Shown here one piece after another: positions 1-7,198 of a stretch of 33,812 bases of DNA. Within the stretch, counting starts at the first letter, position 1. Each line of letters starts with the position of its first letter. The DNA comes from Lachnospiraceae bacterium TWA4 (GTDB lineage: Bacteria; Bacillota; Clostridia; Lachnospirales; Lachnospiraceae): the NCBI GenBank assembly GCA_000875945.1, contig JPZU01000001.1:825093-858904 (forward strand), in the 5' to 3' direction. Made by a program: the position numbers and the translations under genes. The notes below the pieces were generated by a model. The model ran no database searches. It was given only the letters and a program-made list of their open reading frames with translations, and had not been told where the DNA came from.

Positions 1-15
1 CCTGATGCCTAAAGC
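1..15. repeat. Right arm of a dispersed hairpin repeat (partial, cut by window edge)
   Basis: The first 15 bases read CCTGATGCCTAAAGC. They closely match the right arm of the hairpin at 3883-3897 (CCTAATACCTAAAGC) and resemble arms near 1625 and 21327. The rest of this copy would lie left of the window. No function can be assigned. Confidence 0.4.
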
Positions 16-37
16 AGACTGAGGGAGTCTTATGATC

Positions 38-60
38 TTAATTTTGCAACAGCCTCTTTA
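38..60 (-). terminator. Arm of a terminator-like inverted repeat at the end of uppP
   Basis: Read on the minus strand, the uppP stop codon runs straight into AAGAGGCTGTTGCAAAATT. The same 19-base core (AAAGAGGCTGTTGCAAAAT) occurs at 21939-21957, where it is the left arm of a long hairpin. Here the partner arm would have to lie beyond the left edge, so termination cannot be shown from this window. It is best called half of a repeated terminator-like element. Confidence 0.4.
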
Positions 61-882
61 AAATACTAGGAAATATCCAAGAATCAATATTCCAAGTATA
101 ATTCGATAATATCCAAATAATGCAAAGCTGTGCTTACGCACATAATCCATTAAGAAGTTAATTGCAATCATAGAAATCATAAAAGCTACTACTGAGCCAA
201 TAGCTAAAACTGCAATCTCTAATCCAGAAATTGAAACTCCTGTCTTAATAAATTTTACAACTTTTAATCCACTAGCTCCAAACATTACAGGAGCTGCTAA
301 AAAGAAAGAGAATTCTGCTGCTACAGGTCGTGAGATTCCAAGAATCATAGCGCCAAGGATTGTTGCTCCTGATCTAGAAGTACCAGGAACTAATGCTAAA
401 CACTGAAAACATCCTACAATAAATGCCTGCATATAACTAAGATTTGAAATTCTACGAACTTCAAAGGATTTATTTTTATTAATATTTTCTAATACAATAA
501 AAATGATACCATAGATAATTAAAGTAGTTGCCACAGTAAACGTATTATAAAAATGTTCATCAAACCAGTCATTAAATAATACTCCTAAAATTCCTGCTGG
601 AATACAACCAACGATTACTTTTCCCCATAAATTAAAAGTTTCTTGTTTTTGTTCAGGAGATTTTCTCTTTGTAAATGGGAATAACCTGTCAAAAAATATG
701 ACACAAACTGCTAAAATTGCACCTAATTGAATCACTACTAAAAACATCTCATTAAATTCTTTTGAAACGTCTAGCTTAATAAATTCTTCAACTAGTATCA
801 TGTGCCCGGTACTGCTAATCGGTAACCATTCGGTAATACCCTCAACAATGCCAATAATTATTGCTTTTATAATTTCTAACAT
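58..882 (-). CDS. uppP: Undecaprenyl-diphosphatase (UppP/BacA)
   Basis: Polytopic membrane enzyme that dephosphorylates undecaprenyl pyrophosphate, recycling the lipid carrier for peptidoglycan and other wall polymers; extra copies give bacitracin tolerance. The 274-residue length is normal for the family. The two signature regions are visible: the N-terminal glutamate-rich motif around residues 11-27 (GIVEGITEWLPISSTGH) and PGTSRSGAT at about 166-174. Hydrophobic helices fill most of the rest. The ATG start has AAAGGAT a few bases upstream. The ung stop lies only 18 bases upstream of this start, so ung-uppP may be cotranscribed, ending in the repeat arm at 38-60. Identification rests on motifs and full-length agreement; the operon link is inferred from spacing. 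Confidence 0.95.
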   Translation of the reverse strand: MLEIIKAIIIGIVEGITEWLPISSTGHMILVEEFIKLDVSKEFNEMFLVVIQLGAILAVCVIFFDRLFPFTKRKSPEQKQETFNLWGKVIVGCIPAGILGVLFNDWFDEHFYNTFTVATTLIIYGIIFIVLENINKNKSFEVRRISNLSYMQAFIVGCFQCLALVPGTSRSGATILGAMILGISRPVAAEFSFFLAAPVMFGASGLKVVKFIKTGVSISGLEIAVLAIGSVVAFMISMIAINFLMDYVRKHSFALFGYYRIILGILILGYFLVF

Positions 883-900
883 TTTACATATCCTTTCCTT

Positions 901-1578
901 TTAAGTTAAGTCTTCAATCTGCCAATCAATAGGCTCTACCCCATGACTTTCTAAAAATTCATTCGTTTTACTAAAAGGCTTACTTCCAAAAAATCCACGA
1001 TAAGCAGATAATGGACTAGGATGTGGAGCTTCTAAAATTAAGTGATTTGGATTATTTAACATCACTTTCTTTCGTCTTGCTGGGCTTCCCCACAAGATAA
1101 AGACAATCGGACGATTCACAGCATTTACTGCACGAATTGCTGCATCCGTAAATTCTTCCCATCCAATTCCATGATGAGAATTTGCTTGATGAGCTCTAAC
1201 TGTTAGTACTGTATTTAGTAGGAGAACTCCTTGATCTGCCCACTTTTTAAGATATCCATTATTTGGTATGTAACAACCAAGGTCATCATGAAGTTCCTTA
1301 TAAATATTAACTAATGATGGAGGCGTTTCTACTCCTGGTTTTACTGAAAAACTAAGCCCATGTGCCTGACCTACATTGTGATAAGGGTCTTGACCTAAAA
1401 TTACAACTTTTACTTTTGATAGAGGTGTAAGTTCAAATGCACTAAAAATTTCTGAAGAACGTGGAAAGATTTCCCTTGTAGTATATTCTTCTTTTACTTT
1501 ATAATATAACTTTTTATAATAAGGTTTTGAAAATTCTGGTTTTAATGGCTCTAACCAATCATTACTAATTCCTGCCAT
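901..1578 (-). CDS. ung: Uracil-DNA glycosylase, family 1
   Basis: Removes uracil from DNA to start base excision repair. Signature motifs are present: the catalytic water-activating loop GQDPYH at about residues 62-67 (Asp64) and HPSPLS at about 186-191, with the catalytic histidine, followed by the usual YRGFF segment. The length (225 residues) fits the bacterial family. The reading frame extends four codons further upstream, but those codons (ATG GAG GAA AAA) contain the GGAGG ribosome site. Initiation at the second ATG, six bases after GGAGG, is therefore preferred. It lies between hisF upstream (about 80 bases, holding a hairpin repeat) and uppP downstream. Confidence 0.95.
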   Translation of the reverse strand: MAGISNDWLEPLKPEFSKPYYKKLYYKVKEEYTTREIFPRSSEIFSAFELTPLSKVKVVILGQDPYHNVGQAHGLSFSVKPGVETPPSLVNIYKELHDDLGCYIPNNGYLKKWADQGVLLLNTVLTVRAHQANSHHGIGWEEFTDAAIRAVNAVNRPIVFILWGSPARRKKVMLNNPNHLILEAPHPSPLSAYRGFFGSKPFSKTNEFLESHGVEPIDWQIEDLT

Positions 1579-1592
1579 TTTTTCCTCCATTT

Positions 1593-1634
1593 CTTGGCAT
1601 GAGGTACCTGCTCACAGATGGAGTCTTGATGCCT
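1593..1634. repeat. Dispersed hairpin repeat, copy between ung and hisF
   Basis: The left arm begins CTTGGCATGAGG and the right arm is CTTGATGCCT, separated by a short loop. The arms are imperfectly complementary. The arrangement resembles the sequences at 3850-3897 and 21311-21342. Function unknown; it may add an RNA hairpin in the hisF-ung intergenic transcript. Confidence 0.4.
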
Positions 1635-1657
1635 CTATTTATCTTGACACTACCTTT

Positions 1658-2419
1658 CTATAAACGCATGGATAATCCCTTATCCACTAAATATCTCTTT
1701 AAATCATTAATCTCTAACTCTTTATAATGAAATAATGAAGCTGCTAAAGCTGCATCAGCCTTACCTTCTGTTAATGCTTCATAAAAATGTTCTTTAGTTC
1801 CAGCACCACCAGATGCAATTACAGGAATTGATACTTCACTGGCAATCTTTGCTGTGAGTTCATTATCATATCCTGCCTTTGTTCCATCGCAATCCATACT
1901 TGTAAGTAAGATTTCACCTGCACCTAAATCAGTGACTTTTCTAGCCCATTCAATTGCATCAATACCCATATCAATACGGCCACCATTTTTATAAATATTC
2001 CAACCACTTCCATCCGGACGCTTCTTTGCATCAATGGCTACAACAACACATTGACTTCCAAATTTATCAGCTGCTTCTGAAATAAGCGTTGGATTGTTAA
2101 TTGCTGCAGAATTTATAGAAATTTTATCTGCACCTTCACGTAAGATTTCTTTAAAATCTTCCACCGTTCGAATTCCTCCACCTACAGTAAATGGAATAAA
2201 TACACGTTCCGCTACGCGACGAACCATATCTACAACAGTTTTTCTAGCATCTGAGGATGCTGTAATATCTAAAAAAACAAGCTCATCGGCTCCTGCTTCA
2301 TCATAAACAGCAGCAACTTCTACAGGGTCTCCTGCATCGCGAAGATTGACAAAATTTACCCCTTTAACTACTCGTCCATTTTTTACATCTAAACAAGGAA
2401 TAATTCTCTTTGTAAACAT
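1658..2419 (-). CDS. hisF: Imidazole glycerol phosphate synthase, cyclase subunit
   Basis: TIM-barrel subunit of the HisHF complex in histidine biosynthesis. It uses ammonia channelled from HisH to convert PRFAR to imidazole glycerol phosphate plus AICAR. Catalytic aspartates are visible at Asp11 (in [15 protein letters not shown]) and Asp130 (in VVVAIDAKK), with phosphate-binding glycine segments TVGGGI and ASGGAG. The frame extends seven codons upstream, but those codons contain GGGGAG, which serves the ATG chosen here. The resulting 253 residues match the family. hisH is 73 bases upstream on the same strand. No other his biosynthesis gene is adjacent (hisS at 11930 is the tRNA synthetase), so the HisHF pair is split from any main his operon. 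Confidence 0.95.
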   Translation of the reverse strand: MFTKRIIPCLDVKNGRVVKGVNFVNLRDAGDPVEVAAVYDEAGADELVFLDITASSDARKTVVDMVRRVAERVFIPFTVGGGIRTVEDFKEILREGADKISINSAAINNPTLISEAADKFGSQCVVVAIDAKKRPDGSGWNIYKNGGRIDMGIDAIEWARKVTDLGAGEILLTSMDCDGTKAGYDNELTAKIASEVSIPVIASGGAGTKEHFYEALTEGKADAALAASLFHYKELEINDLKRYLVDKGLSMRL

Positions 2420-2492
2420 CTTTTCTCCCCTTTTATCCATTATACAATCATAACTATCAGAAAGTGAGTATTCATATACTTACTCATTTAAT

Positions 2493-3098
2493 CTATAATT
2501 CAATAAAATTTTTTAAAATGTGAAGTCCTACACTGCTACTCTTTTCTGGATGGAATTGACATGCATAAATATTATCTTTTTCTACAGATGCATGAATTAA
2601 TGTACTATAATTAGTTGTTGCAGCAACAATTGTAGGGTCTTTTGCTTTTAAATAATACGAATGTACAAAATACACATAAGAATCTTCATCAATTCCTTTA
2701 AATAATTTTGCATTTGGACTAATTGATAAAGAATTCCATCCCATATGTGGAATTTTAAGTCCTGGTGCATCAGGAATTCTAAGGATTTCGCCTTCTAAAA
2801 TCGAAAGGCCTTCAACTCCTTTGCTTTCATCACTCTTTTCAAATAATAATTGCAGTCCTAGACAAATTCCAAGAAAAGGTTTCCCTGATTTACAAAATTC
2901 CTTAATAGGATCAACTAAATCAAATTCCTTTAACTTAGCCATTGCATCTCCAAATGCTCCAACTCCTGGTAAAATTGCTTTATCTGCTGATAAAATAGTC
3001 TTAGCATCTCTAGTAACTACAGGATGCTCGCCAAGTGAAATTAACGCTTTTTCGACACTTTTTAAGTTTCCTGCATCATAATCAATAATTGCTATCAT
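2493..3098 (-). CDS. hisH: Imidazole glycerol phosphate synthase, glutamine amidotransferase subunit
   Basis: Class I glutamine amidotransferase that hydrolyses glutamine and passes ammonia to HisF. The catalytic triad is readable: Cys79 in GICLGLQ, and His183 and Glu185 in CQFHPEK near the C-terminus. The N-terminus (IAIIDYDAGN) and the 201-residue length are typical. The ATG start is preceded by AAAGG about 11 bases upstream. A 142-base inverted-repeat element ends 35 bases upstream of the start, so it probably lies in the leader of this transcript. A weak candidate promoter (TTGTAC, 17 bases, TAAAAT; minus strand, 3316 to 3288) sits beyond the element, which would place the element in the 5' untranslated RNA; this is inference. 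Confidence 0.95.
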   Translation of the reverse strand: MIAIIDYDAGNLKSVEKALISLGEHPVVTRDAKTILSADKAILPGVGAFGDAMAKLKEFDLVDPIKEFCKSGKPFLGICLGLQLLFEKSDESKGVEGLSILEGEILRIPDAPGLKIPHMGWNSLSISPNAKLFKGIDEDSYVYFVHSYYLKAKDPTIVAATTNYSTLIHASVEKDNIYACQFHPEKSSSVGLHILKNFIEL

Positions 3099-3133
3099 TC
3101 GTTTTATACCTTTCTTTTAATTTACAATAATTT

Positions 3134-3275
3134 GTAACTATTCAGAGCCATGCGAATTTATGAAAAAAATCTGTTGAATACTTGCATTCATAAAGGTTTT
3201 TTGAAATAAATTCATATGGCGAGAAGCCACAACGAGAAAAACCAATGGTTTTTCGAGGTAGCTCTGAATAGTTAC
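3134..3275. mobile_element. MITE-like element 1 (142 bp) with perfect TIRs and 8-bp TSD
   Basis: The element is bounded by perfect 15-base inverted repeats, GTAACTATTCAGAGC at 3134-3148 and its complement at 3261-3275. It is flanked on both sides by the identical octamer AATAATTT (3126-3133 and 3276-3283), as expected of a target-site duplication. The interior is non-coding and can fold back on itself (complementary AAATTCAT/ATGAATTT-type segments). It has no transposase, so it would depend on one supplied elsewhere. Three related elements occur at 13259, 17656 and 27801. IS families that make 8-bp duplications (for example IS66, ISL3, IS256) are possible parents; this is inference. Confidence 0.75.
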
Positions 3276-3320
3276 AATAATTTCTTTATTTTATCATAGT
3301 AAAAGAAATTGTACAAGTTC

Positions 3321-3803
3321 CTAATTATGCCATACTAATTTACTAGCTTCAAGAATTTCATACTCATCTTTTCCTTCTCCTACACGAAGGATTACTCGTT
3401 TAATTCCAGCTTGAATAATTAGTCTTGCACACATTGGACAAGGCTTTGCTTTATGAACTGAATTATCTTTAGGATTTACTCCTGCCAAATATAAGTCTGC
3501 ACCTATCGTCTGTTCTCTTGAGCAATTAAGCAGTGCATTCTGTTCAGCATGAATTGCACGACAAATTCCATAACCTTCTCCTTGATGCATTCCCAATTTC
3601 ATTCTTGGACATTCACCAATATCACAACAATTATCATAACCTCTTGGAGACCCATTGTATCCTGTAGAAATTACCACATCATCTTTTACAATAACTGCGC
3701 CATATTTTCTTTTTAAACAAGTGCTTCTATAAGAGAACGTTTCTGCTACATTTAAATACGTATCAATCTTAGAAATTCGTTCATTTCCACTCGGTGTTAC
3801 CAT
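3321..3803 (-). CDS. Deoxycytidylate (dCMP) deaminase, ComEB family
   Basis: Zinc enzyme that deaminates dCMP to dUMP, feeding thymidylate synthesis. The cytidine-deaminase zinc site is present: His85-Ala-Glu87 (HAEQNA) with the catalytic glutamate, and Pro121-Cys122-x-x-Cys125 (PCPMC). A second cysteine cluster around residues 59-65 (CCDIGEC) fits the extra zinc site described in dCMP deaminases. The length of 160 residues fits. The ATG is preceded by AGGGGGA. A strong terminator lies just upstream at 3820-3844, so this gene starts a new transcription unit. Substrate assignment to dCMP rather than another nucleotide is from family resemblance. Confidence 0.9.
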   Translation of the reverse strand: MVTPSGNERISKIDTYLNVAETFSYRSTCLKRKYGAVIVKDDVVISTGYNGSPRGYDNCCDIGECPRMKLGMHQGEGYGICRAIHAEQNALLNCSREQTIGADLYLAGVNPKDNSVHKAKPCPMCARLIIQAGIKRVILRVGEGKDEYEILEASKLVWHN

Positions 3804-3819
3804 AAATTCCCCCTATTTT

Positions 3820-3844
3820 AAAAAGGCTCCCTCATAGAGGGAGC
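3820..3844 (-). terminator. Rho-independent terminator
   Basis: Perfect 8-bp GC-rich stem GCTCCCTC/GAGGGAGC (3826-3833 with 3837-3844) and a three-base loop, followed on the minus strand by a run of T. It would end transcription coming from the acetyltransferase and coiled-coil genes before the dCMP deaminase gene. Confidence 0.8.
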
Positions 3845-3849
3845 TGTCG

Positions 3850-3897
3850 CTTGGCATTAGACCGCAACGTAGTTGACTAAGTCCTAATACCTAAAGC
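3850..3897. repeat. Dispersed hairpin repeat, copy upstream of the dCMP deaminase gene
   Basis: The left arm CTTGGCATTAG pairs with the right arm CTAATACCTAAAGC with one mismatch in the core (GGCATTAG/CTAATACC). The loop is about 22 bases. This is the clearest copy of a small hairpin family also seen at 1, 1593 and 21311. It sits directly beside the terminator at 3820-3844. Confidence 0.45.
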
Positions 3898-3938
3898 TGA
3901 CCAACGGAATAATAATTCATGCTTATTACAGCTTTTCA

Positions 3939-4628
3939 TTATTCCCCTTTTTTAACTTTATCTTTTTTATCTTCTCGTTTTAACAACTCAACAACTTCTG
4001 AATTCAATAAGTTTAAAAACTTTTTTGTTTTTTCCTCAAACTTTTTGAGTAGTATCATTGATTTCATCTTCTGTTTGCTTATGAATCTCTTCTCTTTTAG
4101 CATAAGCTTCATCCACAATTATGGTAGCTTTCTTATTTGCTTCCTGTATGGTTCTTTGTGCTTTTTCATTCGCATCCTTTACAGTACTATCAGCTGTCAC
4201 TTTAGCTTCATCACGAGCTCTTTCAATCTCTTTTAGATATTGATCCGCCGCTTTTTGAGCAGTTTCAAAAATCCCATTAAGTTTTAATGCTGCTTCTGCA
4301 ATTGACCCTGACTCTTTAATTGTAATTTCTTTAGAATCTAATTTTTGTTTTAACTCATTAATCTGACTCTTTAACTCTTGTTCTTGTTGCTTTAATTTTT
4401 CATTCGTTTCTTTGTCTTTTAACTTCAGTTTTTCTTCAAAATCTATTTCTTTTTCAGAAAGTTCTTTTTTAAATTTTCTTCTTTTTCAGAAAGTTCTTCC
4501 TCTTTTGCCTGAAGTTCTTCTTTTTTTGCCTCTAACTCACTGGTTAAATTTTCCTCATTCTTTTTTAGCTCATAAATAATTTCAATCAACTCTTTACGAC
4601 CTAAACGGCGAAATTCTGTATCTGTCAT
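3939..4628 (-). pseudogene. Coiled-coil protein gene with two frameshifts
   Basis: The frame opens at 4628 (MTDTEFRRLGRKELIEIIY) and is rich in Lys/Glu heptads, but stops after 61 codons. Adding one A in the A-run at 4465-4470 lets it continue for about 140 more codons of coiled coil rich in Glu, Lys and Ala. A second shift, at the A-run 4042-4046 (one base too many), restores the tail ending in VKKGE at 3939. The repaired protein is about 228 residues, wholly helical, with no signal peptide or membrane segment, and I do not recognise a function. A 20-base direct repeat inside the gene encodes repeated EELSEKE-like units. The start lies 4 bases past the acetyltransferase stop, so it is the last gene of that unit. 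It may be truly broken, or the shifts may be homopolymer sequencing errors. Confidence 0.7.
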
Positions 4629-4631
4629 TTT

Positions 4632-5183
4632 TTACTCTCCTTTGTAATTTTTTATATCTTCTTGGCGCTCTTTATGCTCTCCAATTAATTTTTCCATCCA
4701 AACCATATGATACCATCGACCAAACTTATATCCGCATTTATAGAAAGTTCCAACTATTTTAAATCCTAAATGCTCATGAAAATTCACACTATTATTATCT
4801 AAGTATTCATCTTCTACTTGTGGATATCCAATACAGGAATATAAGTTTAAAATTCCCATATTTTTTAGTTCTAATTCTAATCGCTCATAGAGTTTTCGTC
4901 CATACCCTCGTTTTTTAGCTTGATAATCTAAATAAATTGTAAGCTCACAAGACCAATCATACGCCTTTCGTCCTACAAATGGTCTTGCATACGCATATCC
5001 CATGATTTTTCCTTCTTCTTCAATCACCAAATAAGGATATCTTGTTGTAATCTCTTTCATACGTCGCTCAAATTCAGCAGGACTTGGAATTTCATATTCA
5101 AAAGTAATCGCTGTATCTGTCACATAATAACTGTAGATTTCAAGCAGACGAGGAACATCCTTTATTGTTGCATCCCTAATCAT
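4632..5183 (-). CDS. GNAT-family N-acetyltransferase
   Basis: Acetyl-CoA dependent N-acetyltransferase of the phosphinothricin/methionine-sulfoximine acetyltransferase-like branch. Seen in the sequence: the opening IRDATIKDVPRLLEIY, the central YAYARPF strand, and the acetyl-CoA pyrophosphate-binding segment KKRGYGRKLYERL at about residues 90-102. Further on are NNSVNFHEHLGF and a WYHMVWMEK tail, all typical of this branch. The length of 183 residues is usual. The start overlaps the upstream thioesterase stop by four bases (ATGA), showing translational coupling. The acceptor substrate cannot be told from sequence. Confidence 0.85.
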   Translation of the reverse strand: MIRDATIKDVPRLLEIYSYYVTDTAITFEYEIPSPAEFERRMKEITTRYPYLVIEEEGKIMGYAYARPFVGRKAYDWSCELTIYLDYQAKKRGYGRKLYERLELELKNMGILNLYSCIGYPQVEDEYLDNNSVNFHEHLGFKIVGTFYKCGYKFGRWYHMVWMEKLIGEHKERQEDIKNYKGE

Positions 5184-5599
5184 TGATCTAATTCCTCTTC
5201 TAAAATCGCATAAAATTCTGGAAATTGTCTATCTAAGCGAATGGGTCGTCCTTTTTCATTTAAAAAACAATGACTGCTTTCTCCTTTACATACAACCACA
5301 TCATCTTTTCTCATCACATAACTCACAGTTAATTTTATGGGAGTTAGATTCAAAACATTTACTGAAATTTGGATTTTATCCATATAGGTTGTCGTCTTTT
5401 TATATTCGCAAGAAACCGATACGACTGGAGAAATAATTCCCTCATCTTCCATCTTTTTATACCCAAAGCCAAGCTGTTCCATCCAATCACCTCTAGCTTC
5501 TTCCATAAATCGAATGTAATTTGAATGATGCGTAATCTTCATTCGATCTGTTTCGTAATATTGAACAATATGCTCATATGGTTTTATTCTTCTACCCAT
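5180..5599 (-). CDS. Acyl-CoA thioesterase, YbgC/4-hydroxybenzoyl-CoA thioesterase family
   Basis: Single hotdog domain of 139 residues. The family signature is near the N-terminus: QYYETDRMKITHHSNYIRFMEEAR, where the Asp of ETD and the His-Ser-Asn-Tyr turn form the active region. Such enzymes hydrolyse acyl-CoA thioesters in the cytoplasm; the natural acyl group is unknown here. The frame begins at an ATG three codons earlier, but GGGAG lies immediately before that ATG and is properly spaced (9 bases) only for the ATG chosen. It follows the AEC transporter gene by 14 bases and overlaps the GNAT gene by four, so transporter, thioesterase, acetyltransferase and coiled-coil genes likely form one operon. 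Confidence 0.87.
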   Translation of the reverse strand: MGRRIKPYEHIVQYYETDRMKITHHSNYIRFMEEARGDWMEQLGFGYKKMEDEGIISPVVSVSCEYKKTTTYMDKIQISVNVLNLTPIKLTVSYVMRKDDVVVCKGESSHCFLNEKGRPIRLDRQFPEFYAILEEELDQ

Positions 5600-5613
5600 A
5601 AACTCCATCTCCC

Positions 5614-6531
5614 TTATACATACATCATCAACAAACTAAGTAGTGGAACTGTTACTAATGATACCAATGTTGAAAAGCAAACAATGGATACCGCAAACTT
5701 TGAATCACTCTCATACTTTTCTGCCAAAATTGCCGTTGTAGCCGCCGCTGGCATTCCAGCTAAGACTGTACAAACGCCTGTCACTAAGTCTTCTAAATGT
5801 AACAAACGGCAAACAACTAAAACAACTATTGGAATAAGAATTAGTCGAACAAATGTAAACCACAAAATTTGCTTATCTAAAATATCGTTTAATTGAATTT
5901 CTGATAAAATTCCTCCAATGACAATCATACAAAGAGCTGTATTGCAATTGCTTGAATACTTTATTGCATCTAAGATTCCCTTTGGAAGTGAAACCTGTGT
6001 AATCATAAACACAATTCCTATTTCTACTGCTATGATACAAGGATGGGTCAATACCTTTTTGATAATACCTCTTCCCTTTGCCGACGTAAAGCAGGCAACT
6101 CCTTCTGACCACATCACAATTCGCTGTGGAATCAAATAAATAGACGCGTATAATAGCCCCGTACTTCCATACATTCCAAGTACAATAGGATTTCCCAAAA
6201 ATCCTGCATTTGACACAATGGTCGCATATTTTAAAACTGCAAGTCGCTTACCTTTTGTACCTGGATAAAAGAAATGTCCCATAAACGGTACAACACACTG
6301 AATTCCAATGGATACCAAAAAGACAGCTAAACACGAAATTAAAATCTGCGTATTAAACTCAATCATAAAAGATACAATAATATTACAAGGAAGAATAAAA
6401 TCAATGACTAAATCCGTTAAGGACTTTCTGCCTGTCGGTGTAATAATTCCAAGTTTTGCCAAAATAACCCCTACTGCAATTAAAAGAATAATTGTACACT
6501 GTAGATTGAGTAGGTTATTCATATCTACCAA
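5614..6531 (-). CDS. AEC-family (auxin efflux carrier-like) membrane transporter
   Basis: About ten hydrophobic segments over 305 residues, with the family layout of two five-helix halves. Conserved features include the N-terminal GVILAKLGIIT segment, FILPCNIIVSF in the first half, and NAGFLGNPI in the middle crossover region. In other bacteria these transporters carry organic acids or related anions; no substrate can be read here. The start is uncertain: a TTG at 6531 has AAGGGG about nine bases upstream, while the first ATG (6522) has only a weak site, so the TTG is reported. It is the first gene of the unit running down to the terminator at 3820. Confidence 0.85.
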   Translation of the reverse strand: MVDMNNLLNLQCTIILLIAVGVILAKLGIITPTGRKSLTDLVIDFILPCNIIVSFMIEFNTQILISCLAVFLVSIGIQCVVPFMGHFFYPGTKGKRLAVLKYATIVSNAGFLGNPIVLGMYGSTGLLYASIYLIPQRIVMWSEGVACFTSAKGRGIIKKVLTHPCIIAVEIGIVFMITQVSLPKGILDAIKYSSNCNTALCMIVIGGILSEIQLNDILDKQILWFTFVRLILIPIVVLVVCRLLHLEDLVTGVCTVLAGMPAAATTAILAEKYESDSKFAVSIVCFSTLVSLVTVPLLSLLMMYV

Positions 6532-6586
6532 ATCTTTAATCCCCTTCTTTTTAGACTGATTATTAGTTTAACTCAAAACTCTAAAT

Positions 6587-6621
6587 AAAACAAGAGGCTG
6601 TTTATCACAGCCTCTTGTTTT
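6587..6621 (-). terminator. Strong terminator overlapping the stop codon of the 6620-6985 gene
   Basis: A perfect 14-bp stem AAAACAAGAGGCTG/CAGCCTCTTGTTTT with a seven-base loop and A/T-rich flanks. On the minus strand it ends in TTTTATTT. It is symmetric enough to act in either direction. The stop codon of the upstream gene lies on the edge of the stem. Confidence 0.85.
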
Positions 6622-6985
6622 ATGAAACTTTTTTGAATTCTACGTTAAAGCTTGGATGCTCTTGTAAGATTTCAACTCGTCTTACAAGCACACCAACTTC
6701 ATCAATGGTTCCTGAAATTTTCACCCATTCACCTGGAAGTTCCATTAGGATTGCTGGCACCATGTACACAAATCCTTTAGGTCTTCGCGCTTTTTTGCCT
6801 TTGGCAACGCGAAGCTTAAAGCTTGCTTTTGTGCACTCCTTACAGATTGGCTTGCAATGCGCAAAGAACTGCTTCACTGCATAAGCAATAACATCTCTTT
6901 GATACTCGCAATGTACACGAGTAATATAGGTTAAGTCCTCAACAACAGCAACTTCACATACCATAGATTCATAAGTCATTTTCAT
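6620..6985 (-). CDS. Unrecognised 121-residue cytoplasmic protein
   Basis: The frame is backed by a strong ribosome site (GGAGG, nine bases before the ATG chosen; an in-frame GTG lies two codons earlier), its own terminator, and ordinary codon use. I do not recognise the family. The middle contains HCEYQRDVIAYAV and a cysteine pair in CKPICKEC (about residues 44-51), then a basic stretch AKGKKARRPKG. The second half is beta-rich (VKISGTIDEVGVLVRRVEIL), with the feel of a small nucleic-acid-binding fold such as OB. No signal peptide or membrane segment is evident. It stands alone between two terminators. Confidence 0.65.
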   Translation of the reverse strand: MKMTYESMVCEVAVVEDLTYITRVHCEYQRDVIAYAVKQFFAHCKPICKECTKASFKLRVAKGKKARRPKGFVYMVPAILMELPGEWVKISGTIDEVGVLVRRVEILQEHPSFNVEFKKVS

Positions 6986-7035
6986 AAACACTTACCTCCA
7001 AAAATAGAAATTATAGATTAGGAATTAATACTCAA

Positions 7036-7073
7036 GTAAAAAATACACTGAGCCCTTATCAGTAACTCAGTGT
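7036..7073 (-). terminator. Rho-independent terminator downstream of the FtsH-like gene
   Basis: Stem ACACTGAG/CTCAGTGT (7045-7052 with 7066-7073) and a 13-base loop, followed on the minus strand by ATTTTTTAC. It lies about 125 bases past the protease stop and before the ribosome site of the next gene. Confidence 0.7.
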
Positions 7074-7198
7074 TATAATTTCATACATAATGACGCACTA
7101 AGCCCCTGATATCATCCTAAATCGTATAAAATATCCTAATCTCAATACGTCTCACATTTTTTGTTGTAAATGTTTACTCCGATACTTTATCACAAATT

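Noticed and set aside
4443-4628. A complete 61-residue coiled-coil protein
   Set aside because: The coiled-coil pattern resumes in another frame immediately after the stop, so this is the 5' part of a longer frameshifted gene.
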